DNA of 64,000 bases, taken from NCBI GenBank assembly GCA_963920765.1, contig OY987243.1:16864001-16928000 (forward strand), read 5' to 3'. Positions 22,095 through 32,166 of the stretch are shown piece by piece (position 1 is the stretch's first letter; each line of letters opens with the position of its first letter). The stretch is from Ulota crispa (Eukaryota > Streptophyta > Bryopsida > Orthotrichales > Orthotrichaceae). The position numbers were made by a program, and so were the translations under genes. The notes beneath the pieces were generated by a model that had not been told where the DNA came from, did no database searches, and saw only the letters and a program-made list of their open reading frames with translations.

Positions 22095-23060
22095 ATAACC
22101 CACAAAGGCCCAAGCCTTTTCTCTGTGAAAGTCATTGAAAACTGCCACTTTTGGGGGAATAACTAGAATGATAGGAAAAAAAGTTTTTTTCAGAAATCCA
22201 ACTGTAAGATCTTGCCCTAGACTACGAGAGGTACTTGAGGGACAAAAAACAGCTCATTTTTGATGTAGAGGAGTGAAATATTGACATCTAAAGTGAAAAA
22301 AAAAAAGTTTTTTTCCTACTGCCCAAAAACTTTAGAAGCCTTTGACCACTCCTATAACAAAAAAAAATTCTCTATGCAAAATTGAGGGTTTTCTTTCCCA
22401 TGTAGAAGACCACGTTAGGTATGTGTGGGAGAATTTTCAAATGAATTAGAGGTGTGAATCATACTTTGTAAAAGCTTGCAATGCTATAAGGCCATGAAAT
22501 TTGCATATACACTAGGCAATATTGAAGGGTAAAATTGAGAAATCTAAATTACTTTGATGCAAATGGTGAAAACCAAAGAGTCTTAGTCTACTACAATTTG
22601 GGAAAAAATAAAAGTCAAAAAACAAATACACCAACTGCTCAAAAAAGTAAAGCACCAAATTTTACAAGGGGCAAAAGAAATGGAGGTTTGGGAGTCCCAT
22701 CCCTACCTGCAAACTAAAACTTCTCATAACTTTCATCTCATCACTCAAAATTGATCGATTCCAAGCTTCCCGCATACATGAAAATCTAAAAATACAATTT
22801 CAAATATTTATTTTAAAATAACTCAAATGTTTTTTGGAGGGGCTGCTCGCTTCTCCCTTGTTTTTCAGTTATTCATGCATAACTTCTTCAATATGAGTCA
22901 TAATGAAGAAAAAAATAGATGTCCACGCAGATCTTTGAATTCCCCACCTTCAATAAAAGTTTCTAGAAAATCACATAAAGTAGTTTAGTTGTAGGTACGT
23001 GCCCAAAATCCCACTTGGCCCCCAAGGGACCACTTGGGCAATTGGGCCTTTAGAGGATAA
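22095..23060. mobile_element. Family B-like element, degraded ends
   Basis: Starts ATAACCCACAAAGGCCC and ends GGGCCTTTAGAGGATAA. The interior is homologous to 28262-29184: both contain AAACTGCCACTT, CAAACTAAAACTTCTCATAA and CATGCATAACTTCTTCAATA. Confidence 0.6.
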
Positions 23061-23105
23061 TTATTGAACGAGCACACATGCATGATTCCAATCATTTTTC
23101 TATAA

Positions 23106-24241
23106 AACATCATATTTGTTAAATTGGGAAAAATGGAGGTATCATTTTGTACTCCACCTTAAACTCAAAAAGTTACCTTAAACCAAATTCAAAGGTATCA
23201 GACTTAGCCTGAGCCATTGAGATTTTTTCCCTCGCAAATTCCTCCTCCTCTTAGATGAGGGCATGTGTTCCAAAAAAAAACTTTGCAAGCTAAGGTTTTA
23301 GGTGATCACCTAAAACCTCAGAAGTCCCAAAATGTATTGTTTTTCCCAATTTAACAAAGGGAAAAATTTGAAAAATACCCCTGTAATTTTTTGTATTTTG
23401 AAAAGTGCCCCTGGAAATTTCAAAATTGCAAAAATACCCCTATAAAACTACAAAAATATTGTTGTCTTTCCATGGTTCCATTGTACTCTAGAGTACTATT
23501 GTGTTAAACAATATTGTTGTGCAATGATCGCATTGCCACAAGCACACAAGCAAGCTGGAAAATCATTGTGCATTTTCAAATTGGGAATTGATACATGTAC
23601 TACCCCTTCTTGACTATTCTACCACACCCTAATATATATGGTCTATATTTATAGTATTAAAATAGGTGTGGACCACAAGAAAGACATCACTAATTTGCAT
23701 ATACAACTCAACATAGAAGATGCCATTTTTTGTTTTCTTTTTCAGCTTTTAACCTTGCTCATAGTATCAATTTTAAAAAGTAAAAATTAAACTAAACATA
23801 TTTTAGATTATTTCATTGATACTATGAGCGGGATCTAAAGCTATAAAAAACTAAAGTTGCTTCTTTTATGTCAAGTTGTATTTTCAAATTAGTGATGTTT
23901 TTCTTGTGGTCCACACCTATTTTAATACTATAAATGTAGACCATATATATTAGGGTGTGGTAGAATAGTCAAGAAGGGGTAGTACATGTATCAATTCCCA
24001 ATTTGAAAATGCACAATGATTTTCCAGCTTGCTTGTGTGCTTGTGGCAATGCGATCATTGCACAACAATATTGTTTAACACAATAGTACTCTAGAGTACA
24101 ATGGAACCATGGAAAGACAACAATATTTTTGTAGTTTTATAGGGGTATTTTTGCAATTTTGAAATTTCCAGGGGCACTTTTCAAAATACAAAAAATTACA
24201 GGGGTATTTTTCAAATTTTTCCCTTTAACAAATATGGTGTT
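23106..24241. mobile_element. Family A element, copy 2 (host of a hairpin insertion)
   Basis: Ends AACATCATATTTGTTAAATT and AACAAATATGGTGTT, flanked by ATAA on both sides (23102-23105, 24242-24245). Interior matches copy 1. It is split near its right end by the 865-bp hairpin at 23359-24223. Confidence 0.85.
23359..24223. mobile_element. 865-bp Mutator-like hairpin element
   Basis: Begins GGGAAAAATTTGAAAAATAC and ends with its reverse complement. The arms (about 23359-23781 and 23806-24223) mirror each other almost base for base, leaving only a few dozen unpaired bases in the centre. The 9-mer TTTAACAAA lies directly outside both ends (23350-23358, 24224-24232) and occurs once in the intact family A sequence, so it is a true target duplication. 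A 9-bp duplication with long inverted repeats is the Mutator-like signature. No transposase. The near-identical arms suggest a young insertion; a transcript would fold into a very long double-stranded RNA. Confidence 0.9.
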
Positions 24242-24245
24242 ATAA

Positions 24246-24686
24246 CCTGTAGTATCCCTCAGTTCCATGAATTGGTACCGAAATCTTAACTAATCTTGGT
24301 ACTGGCCACTTTTATACCAGGGAAAAAAGGAGGGGCAAATGTTGGTGAGACCGTAAGATCATCAGAAGATCCCCAAGAAATGGAGGCCTTGCCAGAATTT
24401 GGATGAAGTATAGGAGATTGAACTGATAACTGGATGAATGATGGATAGATGTATTTCTAAAAATGGGAAAGTATTTGGACCTGCCTACAAGGCAGGGTAC
24501 GTGTCGTGCGAGGAGCAAGAGAAGCCAAAAGGAAGGTCTGTACGGCGGAGGGCAGATTGGGGCTGGATCTCATGCAAGAAAACTGCGACATTGAGGCGAT
24601 TTACTTACGCAAAGAGCATTTTTCAGACACAGATATAAAAATAAACATGGCCAGAAAATGAAGTTGCCTCCCATGCGGGCTCCTAT
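24246..24686. other. Spacer with a unique 200-bp patch
   Basis: 24430-24640 is less AT-rich and open on the plus strand (24438-24638, 66 codons) without recognised similarity. Nothing else seen. Confidence 0.35.
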
Positions 24687-25039
24687 TTAACCCCTAAAGG
24701 TCGAGGAGGACGAAAAACGTCCTCAGGTTCTGTGATCCAGAAAAAAGTTGTTTTTCATCTGATTTTTTTCAAAAGTGACCATAAACATATGGTCCATCAT
24801 GGAAGATAAAACATTATTTTTTGAAATGTATTCATTTTTTCTTGTAACCTAAATTGTGATAAGATTCAAAGACATGGTGTTAGCTCTCAAGCTGCCCTTT
24901 TTACAATTTTCATGAGGATACCATGCACTACTGACTTGTCCAATTTTTTGAAGCAATACCACTGGTGCCCATGTGCAAAACACTATAGACTGCTATAGCT
25001 TGGCAAGCCACGGTGATCCATCCGTCTTTTAAGGGTTAA
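24687..25039. mobile_element. Family B (TTAA) element, copy 5
   Basis: Begins TTAACCCCTAAAGGTCGAGG and ends CCGTCTTTTAAGGGTTAA, with TTAA at both boundaries. Same orientation and interior as the copy at 19670-20026. Confidence 0.8.
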
Positions 25040-25084
25040 TGGTCTAGATTGAAGCTCTCATATGAATTTCATAATGAAGGGCTT

Positions 25085-25333
25085 AACACCATGATATTAG
25101 GTAAATTGGGAAAAACAATACATTTTGGGACTACTGAAGGACTAAGGTGATCATCTTAATTTGAGCTCTAGCATTTTTTTTGATACACATGCCCTCACTT
25201 GAAAGGAAGAATTTAGGAGGGAAAAAACCTTAATGGCTCAAACTGAATTTGATACCTTCGCAAAGTAACTTTTTGGGGTTAAGGTGGAGTACATAATGGG
25301 ACCCCTGATTTTCCCAATTTACCTAATATGGGA
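25085..25333. mobile_element. Family A element, copy 3 (reversed)
   Basis: Starts AACACCATGATATTAGGTAA and ends TTACCTAATATGGGAAA. The interior runs in the opposite orientation to copies 1 and 2, for example GCTCAAACTGAATTTGATAC. The right tip is diverged; target duplication is not clear. Confidence 0.7.
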
Positions 25334-25339
25334 AAGCCT

Positions 25340-25664
25340 TTGAAATTCCATTACTTCAATTGAAAGGCAAGTTTCAATGCAGGATGTCAATGGTAGATTT
25401 TCATTGAAATACAAAAATAAAGTATTGCTTATATGGTACTTGCTTCTCATTACAATGAAGAGTCAATCGTTTACCTTTACTCCTTCGAGTGACAATGCCT
25501 TGCGTTTGTTGGCCTTTGTGCATGTTTTCCAAAAATCAAATATACCATTCCGATCCAAGCACTAAAACCTCAACATTTTTAAATTAATAAATGGATAAAT
25601 TTGGATAAATTTGTTTGGATGAATAGATTTTGATGGGCATTTTTTATCAAACCCTTCCAATGAT
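25340..25664. other. Spacer, nothing recognised
   Basis: AT-rich. A 62-codon frame at 25377-25565 has no resemblance to a known family. Confidence 0.4.
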
Positions 25665-26158
25665 AACGCGTTATTTGTTAATTTGGGAATATGCTTACAA
25701 AGTGGGACTTCTGAAAAGTTTTAGGTGTACTCCTAAAACCAAGCTCATAATGTATTTTTGGTCCACGTGTCCTCACCTGAGAGGACGAATTTGCAAGGGA
25801 AAAAATCTTAGTGGTTCAGATGGAATTTGATACCTTAGAATTTGGGTTAACCCTTAAACGACCAATTGACTATATTACACAATATGATATGATATATTTT
25901 TCTTGTATTTGGAACACATCCACACCTTAACTACATTTGAGATCAACAAAGAAGTTAGAAAATAGATCAATGTGGTTCTAGAGAGCTAGTTAAGATCCCA
26001 AATGAAAACTTTTTTTTGGTAGCAAATGCCAATTATATAGCACTGTACATACTGTGTACTATGGTCAGTTGGTTGTTTAAGGGTTAAGGTAATTTTTTGG
26101 GTTTAAGGTGAGAACAAAATGATACCTCCATTTTTCCCAATTTAACAAATAACGAGTT
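25665..26158. mobile_element. Family A element, copy 4 (host of a family B insertion)
   Basis: Ends AACGCGTTATTTGTTAATTT and TTAACAAATAACGAGTT, flanked by a perfect TGAT (25661-25664, 26159-26162). A 241-bp family B element occupies 25847-26087. Interior in the reversed orientation relative to copy 1. Confidence 0.85.
25847..26087. mobile_element. Family B element nested in family A
   Basis: Begins TTAACCCTTAAACGACCAAT and ends AGTTGGTTGTTTAAGGGTTAA (inverted). It entered the TTTAAGG site of the family A interior, which other copies show uninterrupted; TTAA is the duplicated target. The sequence is related to 38830-39065. Confidence 0.85.
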
Positions 26159-26162
26159 TGAT

Positions 26163-27203
26163 GACTTCATTTTGATGTAGAGCATCTTTAATCCAGCACG
26201 TGTATTGACTCAATAAGGGCACTCTCACAATGGGTCCTCTCTTGAGAATTGCAAACCTAGTCTAGTGGATGTGATTTTAAAGGAGACAACAAAACTTGAG
26301 CCACATCAGGTAGTTTTAGCGGTCCTCATCAGAAGTCCTTCAAATTTCTTTGTATACTATTATCACAAAAATGATGACTACTTTACAAGTCAAAAATATA
26401 TATCTTGTCAAAATAAGATTGATAAAATCAAAGTTTACATTTCTTTCTACCGATGTGCATTGGGTAAGAGGAGATTCAGGAGACTGTGCAGTGCCTCCGT
26501 CACTCAAGGCCACCTCCACTTTCCCCACTTTCCCCTCTTTCCCTGCTTCCACACGGCCACACCCCAAGCAGACAAGTAAATCCTGGAATTTCCCTGGACC
26601 GACGTTGGTACTATTCGTTTTGACTTAACCCAGATTAGCTGCCCCCTAACTTGCAGCAACTCTATTTTATTCTACTGCCCCAAATTATGGCAGAATCTAC
26701 TAGCATGTCCAAGGTCCTCCTTCGTGATTGACTCTCACGTCATATAACGGTTAATCCCCCCCTCGCTCAGTCTATTTCGGGGAGCGTTCCCGTCGCCTTT
26801 CGCCCTGTCTGGCGTTGCGTACGACGCTATGTCTATGAGCACCGAGCCTGCAGTAGTAGTCGTAGTAGCAGTAGTCGTCGTAGTCCAGTCCCCTGTAGCA
26901 ACGGCGCTGTGATCCGCCTCCAATTTCCTGGCCTTCGTCGCGGACAGGAGCCGGCATGTGGCAGCCCTGCAAGCGCCCATGGTGCTGTAGATCCCCCTCT
27001 TCGCTCTGGTCTCCAATACTGCCTTTCAACCGACGAGAACGTACGACAGATGCTGCGTGGCGGTCCACTGGCATGGTGGAGCGTGGACATGAAAATCTAG
27101 TGATAACGAAACCTGCATTCTTATAAACAGGCTGTTTGTTTCTCGACGCATTCTACTGAAGCGGTGTCTAAGAAAACCACGGAAAAGCCCAGTAAACAAG
27201 TGT
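26163..27203. other. Spacer with GC-rich unique island
   Basis: 26450-27100 is markedly less AT-rich, has overlapping open frames on both strands (for example 27016-26735 minus) and a GTAGTAGTCG-like triplet run at 26860-26890. No product was recognised, and the Thr/Tyr-rich stretches simply reflect the triplet run. It might be a promoter, untranslated exon or gene relic. Confidence 0.35.
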
Positions 27204-27212
27204 TTAATATAA

Positions 27213-27529
27213 GGGAAAATTTCATGGATACCCCTGACGTCTGCGATAATTTCGTCGACACCCCTGCTTTTTCAGAAATTTCACAGATACCCTTGGACCA
27301 AAACTTTCAAGCATTTTTTTGTTTTGCATGCTACTTCCCTTCTCCCTTTGTGCACCCACTACTTCTTTTCTGTTATGTGTGATGTGTGCGCACAAAGGGA
27401 GAAGGGAAGTGGCATGCAGAACAAAAAATGCTTGAAAATTCTGGTCCAAGGGCATCTGTGAAATTTCTGAAAAAGCAGGGGTATCAATGAAATTATTGCT
27501 AACTTCAGGGGTATTCATGAAATTTTCCC
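27213..27529. mobile_element. 317-bp Mutator-like hairpin element
   Basis: Begins GGGAAAATTTCATGGATACC and ends ATTCATGAAATTTTCCC. The arms also mirror CTTTTTCAGAAATTTCACAG and CTTCCCTTCTCCCTTTGTG. A perfect 9-bp TTAATATAA lies outside both ends (27204-27212, 27530-27538). Same terminal sequence and duplication size as the 865-bp hairpin, so same superfamily; arms are more diverged, thus older. Confidence 0.9.
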
Positions 27530-27538
27530 TTAATATAA

Positions 27539-28261
27539 TATGTTAGCGAAAAATTGTGTCAATAATCACCCTCGGTAACTTGGGAGTGCATTTGTCTCGA
27601 TCGATCGATGTTGGTTCAATGCTGTGTCCATTCTGCTAGCTCTTTGCGTTGCTGATCAGGACTTGGATCCCGGAGTTCTCAGATCATTAGTTCGAACGGA
27701 CGAAAAGATGATTCAGAAGCTCATTGACGAGAGAGTAAGAGATCACTGACTCGGAAGATGTCGTTGAGGTCATCATTATGAATTTGTTTCAGAGAGACAA
27801 CTGAAGTATCGCTGTGAAAATCAATATCAGTCGAGAAGAAGTTTTTATTAATGAACTGAAGTGAGGAAAAACGAAAGGGCATGATCACTTGTGGTAAATG
27901 GCTAGTTGAATGGAGTCCCCACCGAGGACAGATGGTGAGACTGTGAGAGAGAGAAAGAGGCGCTGCATTGAATCTGTCAGTGTGTTGTGGATTGCCGTGC
28001 AAGGAATTGTGCTGATTTTACGGCTGGACCCGAGACTGCTTTATCGCTTTTCGTCTCTTGTAAGCCGTCGATCTGGGAGTGCGGGCTGCCTAGTAGGGAG
28101 CCTGGGAGCGCGAAGATTACTTGTCGCGTCCTGCAAGTGCTGCGGGAGCGGCCATGACCATCGTTACCACTGCATATGAGCTGCATAATCATGTTTTCTT
28201 GTTCAAAATGATCTCCCTTTTCATGATTTTCGTCCATAAATCTCCTACAACCTCATATCCA
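27539..28261. other. GC-richer unique segment, no recognised gene
   Basis: Contains open frames up to 93 codons on both strands (28002-27721 minus; 27910-28179 plus; 28237-27977 minus), none recognised. Composition differs from the repeat-rich flanks. With 26.45-27.1 kb it may be one unique segment split by the hairpin insertion. Confidence 0.35.
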
Positions 28262-29184
28262 CCCTAAAGGACCGTGGCCTTTATTTTGTCAAAATACTCA
28301 AAACTGCCACTTCTATGGCAAAGAGTAAAAAAATTTGAAGATTAGTCTTTTTGCATATCTGACTGTAGTATCTTGTACTAGACTTGTATAAGAATGTGTC
28401 TTTCAAAATTTAAAAACTTTGACTGCACAGATTGCAAGATATCTGCGTTTAAAGTGTAAAAAACAAGCTTTTTTGCACCTTGCATGATTAGATTATTTGC
28501 CTTTGAACTTTTTTAACTTAAATTTTTTGCATCACAAAGTTTTGAGGTTTATTTTTTTATAGTGGGGAATTGAGTTAAGAATCTTTGAAAAAAACCAAAA
28601 CAAGAATACTTAATTTTCATTCTTAAAAATAACATTAAATAGAAGACGATTTGAGATTGAACAAAATCTTACATTGTTAATTACCTAGCAATGGAATTGA
28701 ATCACAATAATTCCAATGTTGGGATTGTTCTAACAAGCGATCTTCACCCTTTCCAATAGTTTGTTTTTTGCAAAAATGTTAAATTTGCATTCAAAAATGA
28801 CGTTTCTAAGTTATTTTTTCAGAGCTAAACCACACCTACCCACAAACTAAAACTTCTCATAACTTTCATCTCATTTATCAAAATTGAATGATTTAAAGCT
28901 CCCCACGTCTATATAAGTCTAAAGAACCTATTCCACATTTTTATTTGAAAAAAATGAAAATTTTAAAGAAGTATTTGGCTACCTGAGGAGCAGCATTTTC
29001 CAGATTTTCATGCATAACTTCTTCAATAAATGTCAAAATGAAGAAAAAATTACATTCCCACGTAGATCTTTAAATTCCTCACCTTCCATAAAAGTTTCAT
29101 AAAATCAAGCAAAGTAGTTTAGCCATAGGTACATGCCCAAAATCCCATTTGTCCCTTGAAGGGATAATGGTCCTTTAGGGGTTA
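28262..29184. mobile_element. Family B-like element, relative of 22095
   Basis: Starts CCCTAAAGGACCGTGG (the TTAA is eroded) and ends GGTCCTTTAGGGGTTAA. Collinear with 22095-23060 over most of its length. No coding sequence. Confidence 0.6.
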
Positions 29185-29185
29185 A

Positions 29186-29402
29186 AATGGGAGTTTTCCA
29201 TTGAAATGAGAGGTAATGTAAAGGAAAGTTGATGAAAGGTTTTATGTCAATTCAACTTTATTTGAGCTGAATTGACATAAAACCTTTTGGTCGACTTGAC
29301 CTAAATTGCAATAAAATCTTTCAAAACTAACCTAAAATTGAAAAGTTTTATGTCTCCTTTGGTTATTTTTGGAGGTGCCCAATCTCCCATTTTAATGAAT
29401 AA
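29186..29402. repeat. Inverted repeat with internal 20-bp stem
   Basis: AAAATGGGAG at the left is mirrored by CTCCCATTTT at the right. Inside, AAAGGTTTTATGTCAATTCA (29235-29254) is followed about 13 bases later by its full reverse complement, giving a perfect 20-bp stem. It could be a further miniature element. Confidence 0.55.
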
Positions 29403-29506
29403 GGGGTTCTACGTAACCATTCATTCTGGCTGGTATTAATTCCAACAAGTTCAAATTTTCTGCATAGCTAGTTGCAAACTTGCAGCTTTCAAATGCAAGT
29501 AACAAG

Positions 29507-30031
29507 AACGCCATATTCATTAAATTGGGAAAACTAGATTCCCCAGTTATACTTCACTTTAAACTCATTCAACACCATATTCATTAAATTGAGAAAAATA
29601 GGGGTCCCAATTCGTTTTCCCTTCAAGCCCAAAAAGTTACTTTAAACCGGATTCAAAGGTATCAAATTCAGTTTGAGCCACTAAGATTTTTTCCCTTGCA
29701 AATTCCTCCTCTCAGGTGAAATCATGGGCACCAAAAAAACGCTGCAAGCTCGGTTTGAGGTGATCACCTCAAAGTCCCAAAATATATTGTTTTTCCCAAT
29801 TTAACAAATATGGTGTTATTCTTTCTTCTTAAATTGTTTAAACGCCAGATTTGAAGGTATGAGACTTGGTCTGAGCCATTGAGATTTTGTCCCTCGCAAA
29901 TTCCTCCTCTTAGGTGAGGGCATGTACCAAAAAAATGCTGCTAAGACCTAGAGTTCAATTTAAGGTGATCACCTTAAACCTAGTTTATTCCCAAAATGGG
30001 CATTTCTTCCCAAATTAACAAATACGGATTT
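29507..30031. mobile_element. Family A element, outer copy of a self-nest
   Basis: Starts AACGCCATATTCATTAAATT and ends near AACAAATACGGATTT, flanked by CAAG and GAAG. Its body is interrupted at 29571-29817 by another family A copy. Both halves align to the family A consensus when read around the insertion. Confidence 0.75.
29571..29817. mobile_element. Family A element, inner copy
   Basis: Ends AACACCATATTCATTAAATT and TTAACAAATATGGTGTT with a perfect ATTC duplication (29567-29570, 29818-29821). Inserted inside an older family A copy, which dates two rounds of activity. Confidence 0.88.
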
Positions 30032-30299
30032 GAAGGTTATGAAACCCTTAATATTAAAAATTAGAAAGTTCTTGATTCAATAAATAAATTTATTGCACAC
30101 TAAGCGGTAATCACCATACCCTTAACCATGCATCATTGTTACAAATTTAAAAAAAAAATAATCTTTGGACATATAAATCTTGGTTCCATTGAGGTGCACA
30201 ATTTATTTTTTCTCATTTTAGGGTCTTGTTGCTTGATCAAAATGAACAAATTAGACAAACTTTGGAGATTTTAAACAAAAATAACCTAATTAGTGTGTC

Positions 30300-30368
30300 C
30301 CAAAAGTGATACCCCAACCGGACCCTTCCCCATTGCAAACTTCAAAGGTATCCATCAAATTTTCCCAA
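30300..30368. mobile_element. Single-arm remnant of Mutator-like hairpin
   Basis: The reverse complement reads TTGGGAAAATTTGATGGATA then CCTTTGAAGTTTGC, matching the terminal arm of the 27213 element. No second arm was found nearby. Confidence 0.5.
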
Positions 30369-30369
30369 A

Positions 30370-31437
30370 GTTAAATCCTCTTAGGGTGTCTCGTCTGGCT
30401 CCATGTCTTTTAACGGTTGTCTTGCAAAAAACAAAGCGCCAAAATATCGTATAGAAGCCAGACAAAATTATTAAAATTTGTTAAGACATTCGCTATTTAT
30501 CCACGTGATCACATGGTCCTTAATTCCTTCGTACCTGTAGAAGAACCTGCAGCTTTGTTGAGAGGAGAGAGAGAGTTACGTGTGGGCTTGTGGTCGTGGT
30601 CGAATTCACCAACCACATAGTGACCAAATTTCAATGAGAAATAAATAGAAAAAAACTAGTGGAGAAGGATCCAGTTCTTCTATCAAGCCAGATGTACTAA
30701 AATGGCATTGCATGCCAAGTTCGGTGTGTACATGTACGTGTAGTGCTTGGAACAGACACTGGAAGAGTAAAAAATGAATCTGGACGAATGCGGAATGTGC
30801 CTTGGGTTTTGTGGGAATTGGCGTTCATTAGGATTCTGTAAATTCAAGGTACAACATCAAAGTTGATTCACAGGAAAGTGAGACAGGCGGATCTATGCAA
30901 ATCTGCTTTGTGAGACAAGTGGGAGTGAGCTTAGAATATTAATATACAATTCATTAGAATGACATGTGTATTTTGGTTCATTCATGTTTAGACAACATCC
31001 CATGGTTCTTTCAATATTCTTATGTTGTTCCAAGTAGATCCCTTCAATAGTGTTAATTGTGAAATGCTAATTTCAATACTTGATGGGGGCTTGGAGAGGT
31101 CACTAGCATAAAATGTACAAATTAATTCAGAGACACTCTAGGGTGGATTTTATTTTTAAGTTTACAAATTAGAACTTGCATGGAAGTACGACTGGGTGGT
31201 CAAAATATTTGTTGAGTCAAAATAAAGATTATAAATTTTTTTTTATTCATCACAATAAGAGAACGGATACTTTAAGGTGGATTTAAGTGTTAACAAAATA
31301 TGTACAAACGGTTCAATGAAATACCCGTGTCTCTCACGGAGTCTCTTGAATTTTCAAAGAGTAAAATTCCCAAGGAGGGGGAGTGATTTAACATCTTTGC
31401 AAGTATTACAAAATGGAAGGTTTGTTTTTAACCCCTA
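30370..31437. other. AT-rich spacer, nothing recognised
   Basis: Includes a 67-codon frame (30417-30620) without recognised similarity. No terminal repeats noticed. Confidence 0.45.
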
Positions 31438-31930
31438 AACGTTAGGCTGGTTACAGTGACTGCCCCTCTACACTTGCTCTATAGTGGTGTGGCAAGTGTC
31501 CACCCATTATACTATTGTTTCCAAAAGTTGCAAAAGTTAACAATACATGCTGTTTTTTTGAAGATTGCAAGATACAAGGGAACACTGTCAATTTGGTCAT
31601 TTAATGTAAGTTAGGACATGTCCATTAGAACATTTTTTGTCAATTATGACACTTTTTTGTCAATTTGAACACATTTTGTCAATTAGGACGTGTCAATTTG
31701 GACACCATTTCCTTGTTAAGAGTACATGGGACTTAACAGCATGTCTTTGAATCTTCTAACAATTTGGGCTACCTACATAAACGTATACATTCAATGAGGA
31801 TGTTTTAGCCTTCAATGATAGATATATCACTTCTAAAAAAAGATAAATGAAAATTAGTTTTTCTCCATCCTACACTGTTTTTTTGATAACTAGCAGACAA
31901 AAACCGTCCACGTTGTCATTCAAGGGTTAA
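31438..31930. mobile_element. Family B (TTAA) element with inner CACTA relic
   Basis: Begins TTAACCCCTAAACGTTAGG and ends GTTGTCATTCAAGGGTTAA, with TTAA at both boundaries. The centre (31570-31722) is occupied by a degraded CACTA-type miniature. Confidence 0.65.
31570..31722. mobile_element. Degraded CACTA miniature, relative of 15470
   Basis: TACAAGGGAACACTGTCAAT at the left and GGACACCATTTCCTTGTTA at the right correspond to the CTACAAGAAACTGTGTCC and TTTTCCTTGTAG ends of the 15470 copy. The inside shows repeated TTTTGTCAATTNGGACA motifs as there. Both outer CACTA tips are lost. Confidence 0.55.
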
Positions 31931-31969
31931 GCAAATGAGGGTTGAGAAATCACATAAAATGGGTTTGGG

Positions 31970-32163
31970 CACTAGAAGAAAAATAAGGATAATCGATTAA
32001 ATCACCAAAACTGCCTTGCAACTACACAACAACTCCACAACATTTGTACAATTACAATCTAGTTGTGCAATTGTTGTGCAGTTGTTTGTGGAATTGCAAG
32101 GCAATTTTGGTGACCTAATCATTGTAATTTGTGGAATCGTTTATCCTTATTTTTCTTCTAGTG
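31970..32163. mobile_element. CACTA miniature element (194 bp)
   Basis: Starts CACTAGAAGAAAAATAAGGA and ends with its inverted copy TCCTTATTTTTCTTCTAGTG, with GGG outside both ends (31967-31969, 32164-32166). The interior carries a long palindrome around TTGCACAACTAG-like repeats. A different subfamily from 15470. Confidence 0.85.
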
Positions 32164-32166
32164 GGG

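Noticed and set aside
26735-27090. Three overlapping minus-strand frames of 85-100 codons
   Set aside because: GC-rich triplet-run region gives open frames in several phases; none resembles a known protein. Kept only as an unexplained island.
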